64,000 nt of DNA from Palaemon carinicauda (GCF_036898095.1 NC_090751.1:76555716-76619715); one strand, 5' to 3'. Shown: positions 31,905 to 44,252, counted from the first letter of the stretch. Made by a program: numbers and translations. The notes: generated by a model from the sequence alone, not told the origin.

Positions 31905-33565
31905 CATAATTATCAAGGATATCAAACAGTTGTCGCAATATGGTTGGTGTTGGCCAGTCAGCAGAAACTTATGTGTCATTCGAGTGTGACCAATGCAGAG
32001 ACGACAAAGAGTAGTCTCCCATTAACGGGGCATTCCATTATACCTCCAAGGGGATACAACAATTGCAATTTCTCTCATCTTATTTTTGGTTAAACTATCT
32101 CAATGCTATTGCCAATTGTTATAAATGGAATTCTTAATTGCTGGTAAAAAATCTTTACTGAGAATGGGATACCTTCTTGGTAGTAACTCGGCTAAAGCTC
32201 TCTTTGGCAAAAAATCTGCCACTTCATTTCCAGACACACCTACGTGTGCTGAAACTTAGCAAAATCGAACTGTTATACCTTTTAAGCTAATAATTAAAAG
32301 CCACTCTAAAATCTTTAAAACTAAAGGATTACTATAGTTAAAACCTTCTAAAGTTTTAAGGACACTTCTTGAATCACTATAAATGATAAAATTGCCCTCC
32401 TCTTTTAAAGCTATTTTCTCAATAGCGGTTAGTATGCCATATTATTCAGCAGTAAATAAGGAAGATATTGGAGGAAGTGCACCTCTACAGTTAAAATAAC
32501 TACTATATTCTCCAAATCCAACGCGAACATCAGATTTGGAGCCATCGGTATACATATAAGTTGATTCCCTATGGTCTTCATGTTCCATAAAAAGAGACCT
32601 AGCTTCTAATCAAGTCATGTTTTTTTTAACACCAATAAAATATTTACAAAAAGGTATCTCTGGTAATTTCCACGAAAGGGTTGATGATATCTTAAATGGG
32701 AAGCACCTTACCTCAAATCATATAACGACTGTTTCAAAATTATTTTACCCGAACGCCGAACGCCATAAGGTCGAGGATATTTTGGGTGCAACTCAAAGTA
32801 TGTTGAGTGCTTTACAAGGATTGCAGTCTGAATGGCTAAATAGTTAGGGAGACTTTGTGACCTAAACGCATACCGAATAATGGAAGATATTCAGTAATGG
32901 TCTAGAGGTAACTCCAGCATCAACAAGGAGACTTGGGATAGGTGAAGTTCTAAACGCTCCTGCGGACAATCTAACACCTTTAATCAGCTTGGGGTGGCTA
33001 AGGTGTATATTTCAAACCCAAAACTAATTTTGGAAAAAATTAATGACTTGTATAATTTGAAAAGAGTTGTACGGTCTGTCCCCATGATGTATGGGACAAT
33101 ACTTTAAAAAGATTCAGAGCCTCAAGACATTTAGCTTTCAATGCCTTTAAGTGAGGAACCCATGTAACCATAGAATGGAAAATCAATCCTACAAATTTAG
33201 CTTCACCTACACGACGGATCAGTTCACCTTTCATGTATATATCTGGATCTGGATGTACTTCCCAGATACGACAGAAATGGACAACAGCAGTTTTACTTGT
33301 CGATAAATTAAATTCATTCATATCGGCCCACTGGATAATTTTGTCAATTGAGAGTTGTAGTTTTCTCTCACCCATTGCCATTCTAGCTCCAGCAAATGAT
33401 ATGGAGAGATTATCCACAAATAGTGTTGAAAGAACATCCCGGGGAATAACTGAGGATATCCCATTAATTGCTAGTACGAATAGGGTTACACTCAGCACAC
33501 TATCCTGGAGAACTCCTTCTCCCTGACATTTCATCTCTGATAGTTTCCCCCACTCTCACTTGAAA
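31905..33565 (-). mobile_element. LINE copy E, lacking both ends
   Basis: Minus strand from the ORF2 C-terminal region through RNase H (about 32180-32600) and RT thumb to the RT palm (33040-33534: SVLSVTLFVLAINGISS, then FVDNLSISFAGARM, with Asn at the second catalytic Asp of the usual FVDDLS). It lacks the AATC tail at its 3' side and ends in the RT on its 5' side, so it is an internal fragment. Confidence 0.82.
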
Positions 33566-34889
33566 AACTTCCTATTTCATGTCATCGTTTTCTTTCTTTA
33601 AATTGGACAATATGACAGACTGTGTGTATGACTTTGCCTTTATCAACTTTTCTTACCGAATCGAGATATATCTCCAGATGCGATACTTCCTACCTTCCTC
33701 TGAAGAAATTTGCAGATCTTAAAATAATTTTCTGTACCTCCTTTAGATTGACCAGGAAGCCACATTGGTGTGGTTGGCTTCTTTGGGATGGCATAACTAT
33801 TTCTATGTCTTTATCAATCCAGTCTGCTTGTCTACAGACATCCATATCTTTAGGTACCCCATCACACAGAGCACCACAGTTCTCACTCAGCTCCCACTGA
33901 GAGAGGACCTACACTCCTGCTCCTGCCTCCTGCCTGCTGACTGCCGACTTCTTCTGGTGCTGCCGACTGCTGCCTGCTCCCTCTTCACTTGCTGATATAT
34001 TCAGCCTCCTGAAGAGATCGCCGCCGCCGTCGCTCCCGCCGCTCCCGCCGATTTCGCCGACGTTTTTCGCCAATTTTTCGCCGAATTCGTCGCCGATTTT
34101 CGCCGTTTTTTTGACGATTTTTGTTGTAGTTTATGCTGTTCTGACAAGGGCCTTGCCCCTGAATTGGCTGTAATCAGCCCCCTCATATAAGGGAAACTAA
34201 ATCGACAATATAGGCTAAGCTTTGCCTCTACCTACATAACTTTAACTTACTAATAGATCCTCCTGTGGAAAATCTGGTAGCCGTTGTGGTCTTAAAACTC
34301 CAGTAGAAGCAGGGCCAAAGGGTCAAAACTTCCCACTCTCGCTGTCTGTGGCAAGTGGCATAGGGCTGTTAGGCTTGGCGCCTATAAGCCAAGTTGTTTA
34401 CTAAATAATAGGTATTTATTCTTGGTAACTGGCGAAATAAGCCAGTATTCAAATAGGGTTAGGAATCAGCTCAAATAAAAACTTTTAGGATTCCACTGAG
34501 TTTGCTTATTACCCCCAACCTCCCTACCTGCAGGAATAGACTGCTGGGCCGTCTTAGTGCGTGAACGCAGTAAGAAGGCTCCCCAACAGCTATTTGTGCA
34601 GGCTAGTACATAGCTAAAAAGAGTTAGTTTCAGCACTGCTCTAGCAATAGGATAGTTAGCATATCCCCCATATAACTAACGAAATTGTGTTCCATTTTTC
34701 AGATTCTGTATTTCGTTCTTATAACTCCTACTATAACTTTGTTTGGGGCCCTAGGGCTTAAAGGGTTGGACAACCCCACCAGACACACTGTCTGTCTACT
34801 CGATCTTTGATCAACTTCTCACCTTTCTTCCCACAAAGGACTTATCCTGGAGACCTGTTGATGAGCTAACAGAAATAGAGTTAGAAGCC
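33566..34889 (+). other. leader of the second-family LINE and possible flanking DNA
   Basis: 1.3 kb without a supported gene. 34010-34115 is unusually rich in CGCCG/TTTCGCC units. 34760-34780 holds a hairpin-forming 21-base block that recurs in the 3' UTR (40163-40183). ORF1 starts at the ATG at 34890. Confidence 0.5.
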
Positions 34890-36350
34890 ATGGCTTCTGG
34901 AGAGGTGGAGATGCACCCTGACCTACAGCCATGCCCTGAACTCATCGCAGAGGGCACGAACAGGAAAAGAACGACCCTGGATATTGACACGGATGAACAC
35001 GATAACCAAACCTGGACAGAAGTAAACAGGAAGAAGAAGCTGCCAAGAAGGAATCATGCAAGATTCAACGACACAACACCAACTCAGCTACAAAGGAACC
35101 CCAACGGACAGATCAACGACCAGCCAGCCAGGGAAAACAAGACTTATTTCTTCAGAGTCCTGGCAGGAAACTCATCGGAGGCCTTCAAGGCAATTGCAGC
35201 CTTCGAGCAAAAACATAAGAACATACAAATGGTTGCTAAACCAAACAGGATAGGCCAGTGGACCATATCCACAAAGGACTCATGTGCTCTGATCACCCTA
35301 AGGAGCACCTCTGACATCAAGCTGCAAGAGCTCAAAGAAGAGGAAAAAATTAAGAAAGCAGTTGTGGTTGGTTACCCAACTGACATGATGGAAAGCCACC
35401 TGTTGAAACTGCCTAACATCACAGCGGCAGAAAGAATGAAGAACAAGGCAGGCTTCCTTACCAAAGCCATTCTCGTAACATTCAAGGGACCACACCCCAA
35501 GAGAGTGGACCTAGGCATCTTTGGCAGTTTCAGGGTAAATAAGTACTACCCTGATCCCCTTAGATGCTACAACTGCCAAAGATTTGGACACCATAAGGAC
35601 CAGTGCCAAGCCAAGGTCCCAACCTGTGCAGTCTGCAGCCAAAGACACCCCACCCAGGAGTGTATCGACAAGAAGGCTGCAGGAATACCGACTGTTCCTA
35701 AATGCACCAATTGCAAAAAAGGCCACACAGCAATGGCCTGGGGATGCCCTGAAAGAGTAGCAAGGGTAATTGCTGCCCTCCCCAAGGATAAAAGGGACCC
35801 ATCAAGAAGAAGAGCGGCCCCCAAACCTTTACCTAGGAAAAGGTTTTACACACAGGAGGAGCTGAGGAAGCACTCAAGAACTAGGTCCACCTCTAGAGCC
35901 AGGTCCTCATCAAGAGCTCCCAAACCTACAACCCAAGGGCCAAAACCAATGCCCAGGACTATCTTCATTAAGACCACGGTCTTAAGAACCACCTTGACTA
36001 ACCTAGTCACACAGGCAGTGACTGGAAAACTAAATGCAGAAGCTATTGCAGCTAGCATTGAACAAGTCTTGCTATACTTCGCCTCTAAGACAAAGTCCTC
36101 CCAACCCCCCTCTCATGCTATCCAGCAGATCACCTCTAACTCCTCACCTATCACTCAATCACCCCAATCACCTGTACCTTCCACATCCACAGCACCAGAC
36201 CCCACCCCCATCATCCCATTCATTCCAACCATCACTCCTTCATCCACTCTCACCCCATCCACCTCATCCACTTCATCCACTGAGGTCAAGGCAATTGCCT
36301 TTGCCTCCAGGGACCCAAGACAGTACTCTTCGACATACAACCAGGTATAA
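34890..36350 (+). CDS. LINE ORF1, Gag-like nucleic-acid-binding protein
   Basis: An uninterrupted 486-codon frame. Residues about 85-215 form an RRM-like/pre-C2HC region (YFFRVLAGNS to RVNKYYPDP). Three knuckles follow: CYNCQRFGHHKDQC (about 226-239), CAVCSQRHPTQEC and CTNCKKGHTAMAWGC (to about 290). An Arg/Ser basic stretch (TRSTSRARSSSRA) and a Pro/Ser/Thr-rich tail complete it. This is the usual ORF1 of Jockey/I-type LINEs, which coats the element RNA. The start ATG follows a clean leader. Being fully open, it is the best-preserved LINE ORF here. Confidence 0.9.
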   Translation: MASGEVEMHPDLQPCPELIAEGTNRKRTTLDIDTDEHDNQTWTEVNRKKKLPRRNHARFNDTTPTQLQRNPNGQINDQPARENKTYFFRVLAGNSSEAFKAIAAFEQKHKNIQMVAKPNRIGQWTISTKDSCALITLRSTSDIKLQELKEEEKIKKAVVVGYPTDMMESHLLKLPNITAAERMKNKAGFLTKAILVTFKGPHPKRVDLGIFGSFRVNKYYPDPLRCYNCQRFGHHKDQCQAKVPTCAVCSQRHPTQECIDKKAAGIPTVPKCTNCKKGHTAMAWGCPERVARVIAALPKDKRDPSRRRAAPKPLPRKRFYTQEELRKHSRTRSTSRARSSSRAPKPTTQGPKPMPRTIFIKTTVLRTTLTNLVTQAVTGKLNAEAIAASIEQVLLYFASKTKSSQPPSHAIQQITSNSSPITQSPQSPVPSTSTAPDPTPIIPFIPTITPSSTLTPSTSSTSSTEVKAIAFASRDPRQYSSTYNQV

Positions 36351-38332
36351 GAGTTCTTAACTGGAACTCAGCCGGAGTAAGACCTAAAATATCCTCCCTA
36401 ATTGCAGTATGCAAAACAGAGGACATAGACATTATCCTGCTACAGGAAACACACTTAACAACAGAAAGGAAAATCAAAATACCAGGTTACAATGCCTACA
36501 CGACACCACAGACAGGCACAGACAGAGGCCTAGCCACACTAGTTAAAACAAGCATACCAACAACAAGATTACACAACCCCATCCCTTGCGGGGTCAACAT
36601 TGAGACAATAGCAGTAACAATAACAATACTGAATAAAAAAATTGACATATACAACATATACAGGAAAATAAACAGGGAAGACACTGGAGAGCTGCAGCTG
36701 ACACAACTCTTTGCTCACGCAGAAAGAACACCAACAATTATCTGTGGGGATTTTAATGCACATCACCCCATTTTATCATCCCCATCAAGAACAAACCCCT
36801 CTGGGGAACACATAGCCTTCGCCCTAGAGGAATTTGAAGGCGTCACCCTACTAAACACAGGGCATCCAACACATGTAAGAGGAGGCAGACTGGATCTGAC
36901 CTTTGTCACAACAACAATTAGACATCTAACCAAGTGGCGAGTACACTCAACCCTGATTAGTGATCACTTTGCCACAGTAACAGAATTGGAAATGCAACAA
37001 CTTCCTCGTATTCCACCACCTCCACCAAGATGGAATCAGGATCTAGCAGACTGGGTCTGTTTCCAATTAGCTATAGAGGAATGGGCAATCAGCTACGTTC
37101 CTCCAGAGGACATAGATCAACTAGAAAAAGACCTAGTTGAGGCCTTTCACAATACAGCCAACAGAGCTATGCCACTAAAGACAACACAAGGTAACTACAC
37201 TTACAAAGACTCCTGGTACTACTGCCCAGAAGTCAGAAGACTAAAAACCAGACTAAACATAGTCACAAAAATATACAGAAGAAGATCCACAGTAGAAAAC
37301 AGAGAGCTACTACAAACAGTCAGAACTGAAACAAATGAAAGAATCCATGAAATCAGAATTGAAAAATGGATGGAATGGTGTTCAAGCCTGTCAGGATACA
37401 CCACTCTAACTCAGCTTTGGAAATGGCTAGGCAGAGTAGCCGGAAAAAAGAGAAAGACACCAATTGCCACACACCCACACCCACATGAGGAGGCTGAAAG
37501 AATTGCAACATCCTTTGCAAACAGAACACTGTCAATCAATCTCTCCCCTGAAACCAGAATGCAACAAGAGCAACTGGCGCCATCCAGATGGGAAGAGATC
37601 AACACAGCCTGCCTTCAGCAGGATGACACAGACACCCCATACACAGTTGAGGAGCTAAGAGCAGTACAAAAGACAGGGAAAGACACTGCACCAGGAGCTG
37701 AAAAAATCACCTACACAATGATCAAACACATGGGTCCAGCAGGAGAAACTGCGTTCCTAAGATTACTAAACAAAACACACCTAGAGCACACAAGGCCTCA
37801 AACCTGGAGACAACAAGATACACAGCCAATCCCCAAGCCAAAGGATCCAACAAATCCTAGGCCAATAGCCTTGGTATCCTGTATAGAAAAAAAAGGAGAA
37901 AAAATGGTCTTAAACAGGTTAAAATACAAAATTGGCCCCCTAAACAAGCAGCTATATGCATATCAGGAGGGAATTGGTACCTCTGAATGCATCACAGATG
38001 TATTAAGCTGCATAAATCAAAACAAGGCAACAATAGTCTTCATAGACTTTGAAAAAGCCTTCGAGCTTGCAAGCCCAGTCGCAGTGCTGCAATCAGTAGC
38101 TAAAAAAGGAGTCAAAGGACACCTACTAGCATGGACTAAAAACTACATGCTAGGAAGGCAAGCCAGAGTCAAATTTCAAGGAGTGATATCCACATATCAT
38201 GAATTGGAAAATGGTACGCCACAAGGAGGAATTCTAAGCCCCCTCCTTTTCAACATCCTCATGGAAAATATAGCCTCACTTCAGCTACCAGAAGGAGTAA
38301 TATATTTATCTATGCAGATGATGTATGTGTAA
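36284..38332 (+). pseudogene. LINE ORF2 N-terminal part: AP endonuclease and RT
   Basis: Open in frame from a stop at 36281, overlapping the end of ORF1 by 67 bases. The endonuclease starts right at the ORF1 stop: VLNWNSAG, then LLQETHLT, CGDFNAHHP (about 36740) and SDHFATV (36958), the expected catalytic set. The first in-frame ATG is only at 36986, after the whole endonuclease, so translation must start by frameshifting, reinitiation or a non-AUG codon. RT follows, with FIDFEKAFELA (first catalytic Asp, near 38045) and ENGTPQGGILSPLLFNILM. The frame breaks just before the YADD codons at 38311-38322. Confidence 0.88.
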
Positions 38333-40044
38333 TAGCTCGAGGGCCAGTCAGGACAATAAAAATGCAAAGAGCACTCAATTCCATCAGCCACAAATCCAAT
38401 GAGCTTGGACTAAAAATCAACATTGCCAAAACAAAAGCAATGACAATCAAAGCCCCAAACCCCGTACAACCACTCACAATAGGAATGGAACCCCTAGAAT
38501 GGGTGGACAGATACACATACCTCGGGGTAATAATAGACAAACAGCTCACTTTCAAGCAAGAGATAAAATATCTCAAGGAAAGAACAAATGCCAGAAATAC
38601 AGCTATGAGATATATGTGCAGGCTCAATGATGGAGCTAATGAACACGTCCAAAAGAAATATTATCTTGCCTGTTCCAGATCATTAGTAGACTATGCCGCC
38701 CCAACACTCCTGGGACTAACAGATCTACAAAAAAGCACAATTGAAGTGATTCAAAACAATGCCACGAGGCTCATGTTGGGAGCCCCAATGTGGACAAGAC
38801 TGTGCAACCTAAGGTTGGAAACCAGACTACCAACCCTTGAAGACAGAATTGCACTAAGAAATGCAAGCATAGTTGCAAAGATGTTCCTGTCAGACAGAGA
38901 CTCAATCACCAAAAGAAGAGTAAGAGAGGAACTATCCAAACATCCTGAAGTGCAAACCCCAAGTTCTTATGGCGAAGACCATAGCAATAACATCAAAAGA
39001 CTTGGCCTTACAGAAACAATCCTACAACTAAAACCTGACACAGCACAAAGTACAATACACATTCCACCATGGAAAAAACAAGTTGCTAAATTCAACTACA
39101 CCAAACTCCCAAGGGCAAAAGAAAACTGCACAATAGAAGAACTTAGAAACGCAGCAGAAGCAGCTATAACCTCTGTAGAGACAACAGGGGCACAGATCTA
39201 CTATACTGATGGTACAGTGAATCCTGGAACCCAAACAGCAGGAGCGGCAGTTCACTCTTGCAAGTTCACAGCTTGCTGGAGAACATCCAATAATGTCTCC
39301 ACCCTGCAGACAGAGCTTGTTGCAATACAGCAAGCATTAAAATACTCTATTGAAAATGAGGAAGGACCAGTAGTCATCCATACTGATTCACGATCCTCAG
39401 TGCAGGCCCTACAGCAGGACAAAAACAAAGAAAACAAATCCCTGATAGCGGACATTAAAATCCTTTTACATCAACACAATGAAAGAAACAGACTAGTAAC
39501 TATAAACTGGATCCACAGTCACATAGGGATACCAGGGAATGAAAAGGCTGATGAGCTAGCCAAAAGCACCAAACACATTCACAATGTACAGGTGCACATA
39601 CAGCCTGCACTGCAACAAATCAAAAGCAAAATAAAGACACAGCTCAAGGACAACCTAATCAAGGAACTACATATGAGGATAGAGAATGGCTCTCCCTCTG
39701 CAACATGGTACAAATGGGCATCGGAACTAGAACCCCCTCCAATAGACAGATACACCCCAAGAAAACTGGCAGTATGTATACACAGACTCCGGCTGGGTTA
39801 CAAAGCAAACTGGGAACTCGTAGATGACATCCAGAGAAGGTGTAAACACTGTGATGTCATACCACAACAAGCCCTCCTACACTATCTACTAGAATGCAGA
39901 GAAACAGCACAGCTACGAGGTGATCTACTTGTAGACACCAACACACCACATGCCGTGAAAGAGGCAGCCACACTGGCAAAAGCAATTGTCGAAAGCATAG
40001 ACACACATGCACAGTTGCTTTCAACACTACCTCCACCAAGGTAA
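38311..40044 (+). pseudogene. LINE ORF2 C-terminal part: YADD, RT thumb, RNase H, Cys/His end
   Basis: Continues in a shifted frame from IFIYADDVCVIARG. The thumb has YTYLGVIIDKQLTF (around 38520). RNase H has IYYTDGTVNPG (catalytic Asp, about 39200), LQTELVAIQQAL (Glu), VIHTDSRSSVQAL (Asp) and GNEKADELAK (about 39540). The C-terminus has a CKHC...HYLLEC zinc-like motif (39844-39897), common in I/R1-type elements. One single-base change near 38296-38302 separates this from the upstream part; otherwise it is open for 560+ codons. Confidence 0.88.
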
Positions 40045-40445
40045 GACCTCTTCATTCCATGCACCATCTCATCCCCTCATTGTAAGGCTCTATTCACATC
40101 ACCCCCTTTCACTTCTCAACTAACCTACCACTAAAAATCTCTCCGCAGGGATCCTAGGGAGTAAAGGGTTGGACAACCCCACCTGCACAATTTTTCTCTA
40201 ATCTTCAAAAGCCTTACACCCCCACTTTTCAAACTACCACTAGGCCTATCCGTGAAATGATGGCCCTCTACCACTACCAACATCATCCTTACCCTATCCA
40301 CATCTTTTTCTACTACTAAAAACCTTTCAAACTTCCATTAATGCAACTACCTTAAAATTTTTACAGATCACCTACGGGCCAACCAAGGGAAAGGCCCGTG
40401 CCAACAACAAGTGTTGGCTTTAATACCCCAACAACAACAACAACA
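40045..40445 (+). other. 3' UTR and tail of the second-family LINE
   Basis: Contains the repeated hairpin block at 40163-40183. Two perfect 7-bp-stem hairpins lie close to the end: ACGGGCC/GGCCCGT (40374-40380 and 40393-40399) and GCCAACA/TGTTGGC (40400-40406 and 40412-40418). A (CAA)n tail (40429-40445) ends the element. Structured 3' ends can be what the LINE RT recognises. Confidence 0.75.
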
Positions 40446-41500
40446 GAGCACCATTAATACTCATATTACCTACTTTAATATCAATAATGTTACAGCTTGC
40501 ATTGAATACTTCCTCATGACAATTAACTGATAACCAAGAATCCCATATATCATCTTGTAGTTTTACTCTAATTTCCTTTTTCAATCCGTACCATTCAAAT
40601 ATCTTATGTAGCACATCATAATTAGTTTCTAATGGGATCTGGGTAACATATATGATTTTTAATTTTCCAGTGTTGCCTAAAGTACCCTTTTATACAATGT
40701 TCAAGGAATAGTCCTTCTTAGTTCCTAAGTCGTCTACGGAATTTTCTTTAAATGAATTGCCAGAGGTCGTCAACAGCGCTGGGGGCGAGTCAGCCTATCC
40801 ATGGGAGAGGGGGGGGGGGAGGGTCGTTATCAGCAGAATCCATAAGAACAAATATAAGGAAATTGTTTGATTCACCTGCTTGAGAACATTAAGGCATCAC
40901 ATGCTGGAAAGGAAATTTGCACTCTCCACTTTCAGCACAATGAGAGTATACTTCCCAGATAGTAGTCTCCATACCTTACCCAAAGGATAGCACCAAAACA
41001 GATATAGAGGCCCAGATTCAAGCTGAACCCGCCTGTTAGGACCGAAACCAAGAAACTAAGGAATCATCCTCCCTATATATATAATGATGGACTTCCAGGT
41101 AAAAGCCGAGAGTCCTACCCCAAGCATTGGATCCCCCTAGATTCCAAAGACCCAACACTTGAGAATAGTTCCGCCAAAAAGGTCCAAACCATCTTCGGGA
41201 TGGCTGATATCATTCAGTACCCTCACATATAGCTTTGAGCGCAGACACCTCCCAACCGTGACACTTTATCACATTCATCAAACCAGGCAGCAATAACGGA
41301 TGTAGAAACAACCACGCCAGTGGCAATAACGGTTGTAGAAATGATCCATGCCATTAAAAATAAAAGGACATACATATATGTACATATATACACAAATAAA
41401 TATGGGAAATTTTACTCAGAGTTAGGACAGCAACACGAAAGAAAGTTTGTAAAATTAGAAGGTCATAGTAATATTAAGAGGAAAATAAAGATGAGAGAGA
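40446..41500 (-). mobile_element. first-family LINE, 5' end with ORF1 N-terminus
   Basis: On the minus strand 40446-40700 encodes an ORF1 start-like segment (YDVLHKIFEWYGLKKEIRVKLQ). Upstream (to about 41500) lies a 5' leader without genes, containing a GC-rich G-run (40808-40820) and a 33-bp imperfect tandem duplication (about 41288-41355, CAATAACGG...GTAGAAA). It is separated from the rest of an ORF1 by the second-family LINE insertion at 40445. The leader boundary is approximate. Confidence 0.6.
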
Positions 41501-41620
41501 GAAATTCAAATTCAAACTGTGGGAGTAATTTCCCCAAGTTTGAGAGCCCTCTTGCCTGTCACCTAGTTTTAGCCGTGCTGAAGCTCAATGACTTCATCAA
41601 GGCATTCTCTCATTAAAAGG
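41501..41620. other. unassigned short segment
   Basis: No feature recognised; it could be old flank or LINE leader. Confidence 0.3.
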
Positions 41621-42118
41621 GTTGGGGTGGCTGAGGAGTATATTTTACATCCTTAACTAATTTTGGAAAAAACTAAGGCCTTGTATGATATCAAATTAGT
41701 TTTGTGGTCTGCTCCCCACGATGTATGGGACGAAACTTTCAAAAATTTCAGAGCTACAAGACACTTTACTTTTAGGGCTTTCAAGTGAGAATCTCAAGTA
41801 AGCCTAAATCAAATTTCAATCCTCAAAATCTAGGTTCACTTACACATGGAATCTGTTGACCTTTGATGTATATATCGGGGTCTAGATGTACTCTATGAAT
41901 ACGACAGAAATGGACAACAGTAATTTTGCTTCTTGAAAACTTAAATCCATTCATATCAGCCCACTGAATCAATTTCTCAATTGAGAATGGTAGTTTTCTC
42001 TCAATCATCAACATTCTAAAACCAGCAAATGATATGGAAAGATCATCTACAAATAGAGTTGAGATAATATCTTGAGGAATGACAGAGGATGGCCTATTAA
42101 TTGCTAGTGCAAATAGAC
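41621..42118 (-). mobile_element. first-family LINE, RT fragment
   Basis: Minus-strand RT palm/thumb (41823-42176: TLFVDDLSISFAGFRM with the catalytic FVDD intact, then VVHFCRIHRVHLDPDIYIKG). It is cut at 42118, where the tail of the next copy begins. Confidence 0.8.
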
Positions 42119-42439
42119 ATTGATTCATTGATTTGAAGCTCGCTGGCATCCTAACATTGAAGGTCATTGCGGCCAATATCGTTTATTATAAATAAAGATT
42201 GAAAGAATATTCAATCAAAACCAGAAAAGCAAATATGTTATAAAGGTTAAATAGCTTTTAAAAAGACCTGCTTCTGATATAAATTTAAAAATGCTACTAG
42301 CATTGTATGAAACATGTCCAAGGATCTTGGTAAGGATGAAGCTGCCATCTTCACCCGGAGCCTCAAACAGATATCTATTTCTTTCTGTGCTATAAGTGGG
42401 GCATTCAGTCAACAAATGCCTCACTGTCAAGGTTATCAA

Positions 42440-43080
42440 ACAGTCGTAGCAATATGGTTGGTGTTGCCCAGCCAGCAGAAACTCGTGTCATCCAAGTGTG
42501 ACCAATGCGGAAACGACAAAGAGTAGTCTCACATTTCTGAGGCATCCCATTGTATCTCCAAGGGGATATAACTACCGCAATTTCCCTCATCTTGCTTTCG
42601 GTTAAACTATCCCAATGCTGTTTCCAATAATTATAAATAAAATTCCTAATTGCTGGTAAAAAATTATTACAAAGAATGGGATACCTTCTTGGTGGCAACT
42701 CGGCTGCAGCACTCTATGCCAGTGAATCTGCCTCTCAATTACCAGACACCTATGTGTGCCAGAACGCTGCAAAATCGAACTGTTATACCATTCAGGCCAA
42801 TAATTAAAAGCCACTCTAAAATCTTTAAAACTAAAGGGTTTTGGAATTAACACTTTCTATAGCTTGAAAGACACTTCTTAAATAATCATAAATGGTAAAA
42901 TTGCCCTCCCCTTTTAACACTATTTTCTCAATAGCAGTTAGTATGCCATATAATTCAGCAATAAACATGGAAGATATTGGAGGAAGTGCACCTCTACAGT
43001 TAAAAGAACTACTATATTCTCCAAATCCAATGCCAGCATCAGATTTGGAGCTATCGGTATATATAAAAGTTCATTCCCTG

Positions 43081-43134
<54 letters not shown>

Positions 43135-44252
43135 CATTATTAATTGCTAAGGTACAAAATGCCTAGCTTCCAATTACGTCATGTTTTTTTTTTTAACACT
43201 AATAAAATATATACAAAAAGATATCTCTGGTAATTTCCATGGAGGGGTTGATGATATCTTAAATGGAAGCACCTTACTTCTAATTATATCAAGACTGTTT
43301 AATAATTGTTTCACCCAAAAGCCATAAGGTTGAGGAGATATTGGGTGCAACTCAAAGTATGTTGAGTGCCTTACAAGGCCTGCAGTCTGAATGGCTAAAG
43401 AATTGCGGATTCTGTGCAACCTAAACAATTACCGAATAATAGAAGACATTCGGTAATGAGCTAGAGGTAACTCTCCAACATCAACAAGGAGACTTGGGAT
43501 ATGCGAGGTTCTAAACACTCCTGTGGGCAATAATACCAGCAAGATGTATTGAATTTAATGTCTTTAATCAGCTTAGGTGGCTAAGGAGTATATTTCACAC
43601 TCATAACTAATTATGGAAAAAATTAAGGTCTTGTATAATTTTAAAATAGTTTTACGTACTACCCCCATGATGTATGGGACAATACTTTTAAAAGATTCAG
43701 AGTCGCATTACATTTAACTTTTAACGCCTTCAAGTGTGGAACCCATGTCAACTTACAATAGAAAATCATTCCTAAAAATTTATCTTCACCTGCACATGGG
43801 ATACATTGACCTTTCATGTATATAACGGGTCTGGACGTACTTGCTGGATATGGAAGACAATGGGCAATAGTAGTTTTGCCTGTTGAAAACTTTAACCCAT
43901 TCATATCAGACCACTGAATAATTTTGTTAATTTCGAGTTGTAGTTTTCTCTCCCATTCTAGCTTCAGCAAATGATATGGAAAGATCATTCACAAATAGTC
44001 TTGAAAGAACATCCCAAGGAATGACTGAGGATATCTCATTAATTGCTAGTGCGAATAGGGTTACACTCGGCACACTATCCTGGGGAATTCCTCCTTGATA
44101 TTTCATCTCTGATAGAGTTCCCCCCACTCTCACTTGAAAATCTTCATGTAAAGGAAATGACCGAATAAACAGTGGTAGCTCTCCTCTCAATCCCAATTCA
44201 TGAATGGTTTTATGAATACCATATCTACATGCAGTATCATATGCCTTTTCAA

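Larger units (their letters stand above)
33566..40445 (+). mobile_element. second-family LINE (two ORFs with RNase H), near full length
   Basis: A + strand LINE with a long leader, ORF1 with three zinc knuckles, ORF2 with endonuclease, RT and RNase H, and a 3' end with two hairpins and a (CAA)n tail. It belongs to the I-like superfamily by domain order, but its sequence differs from the minus-strand family (AAC tail instead of AATC). The 5' boundary is uncertain; the first few hundred bases may be flanking DNA. The 3' end at about 40445 abuts a minus-strand LINE ORF1, so it inserted there. Confidence 0.88.

Noticed and set aside
36034..36360. Ser/Pro/His-rich frame of 108 codons
   Set aside because: A shadow of the Pro/Ser/Thr-rich tail of LINE ORF1 in another frame.
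40808..40820. G-run as a G-quadruplex regulatory element
   Set aside because: A single run with few flanking G tracts; not enough to support a quadruplex.
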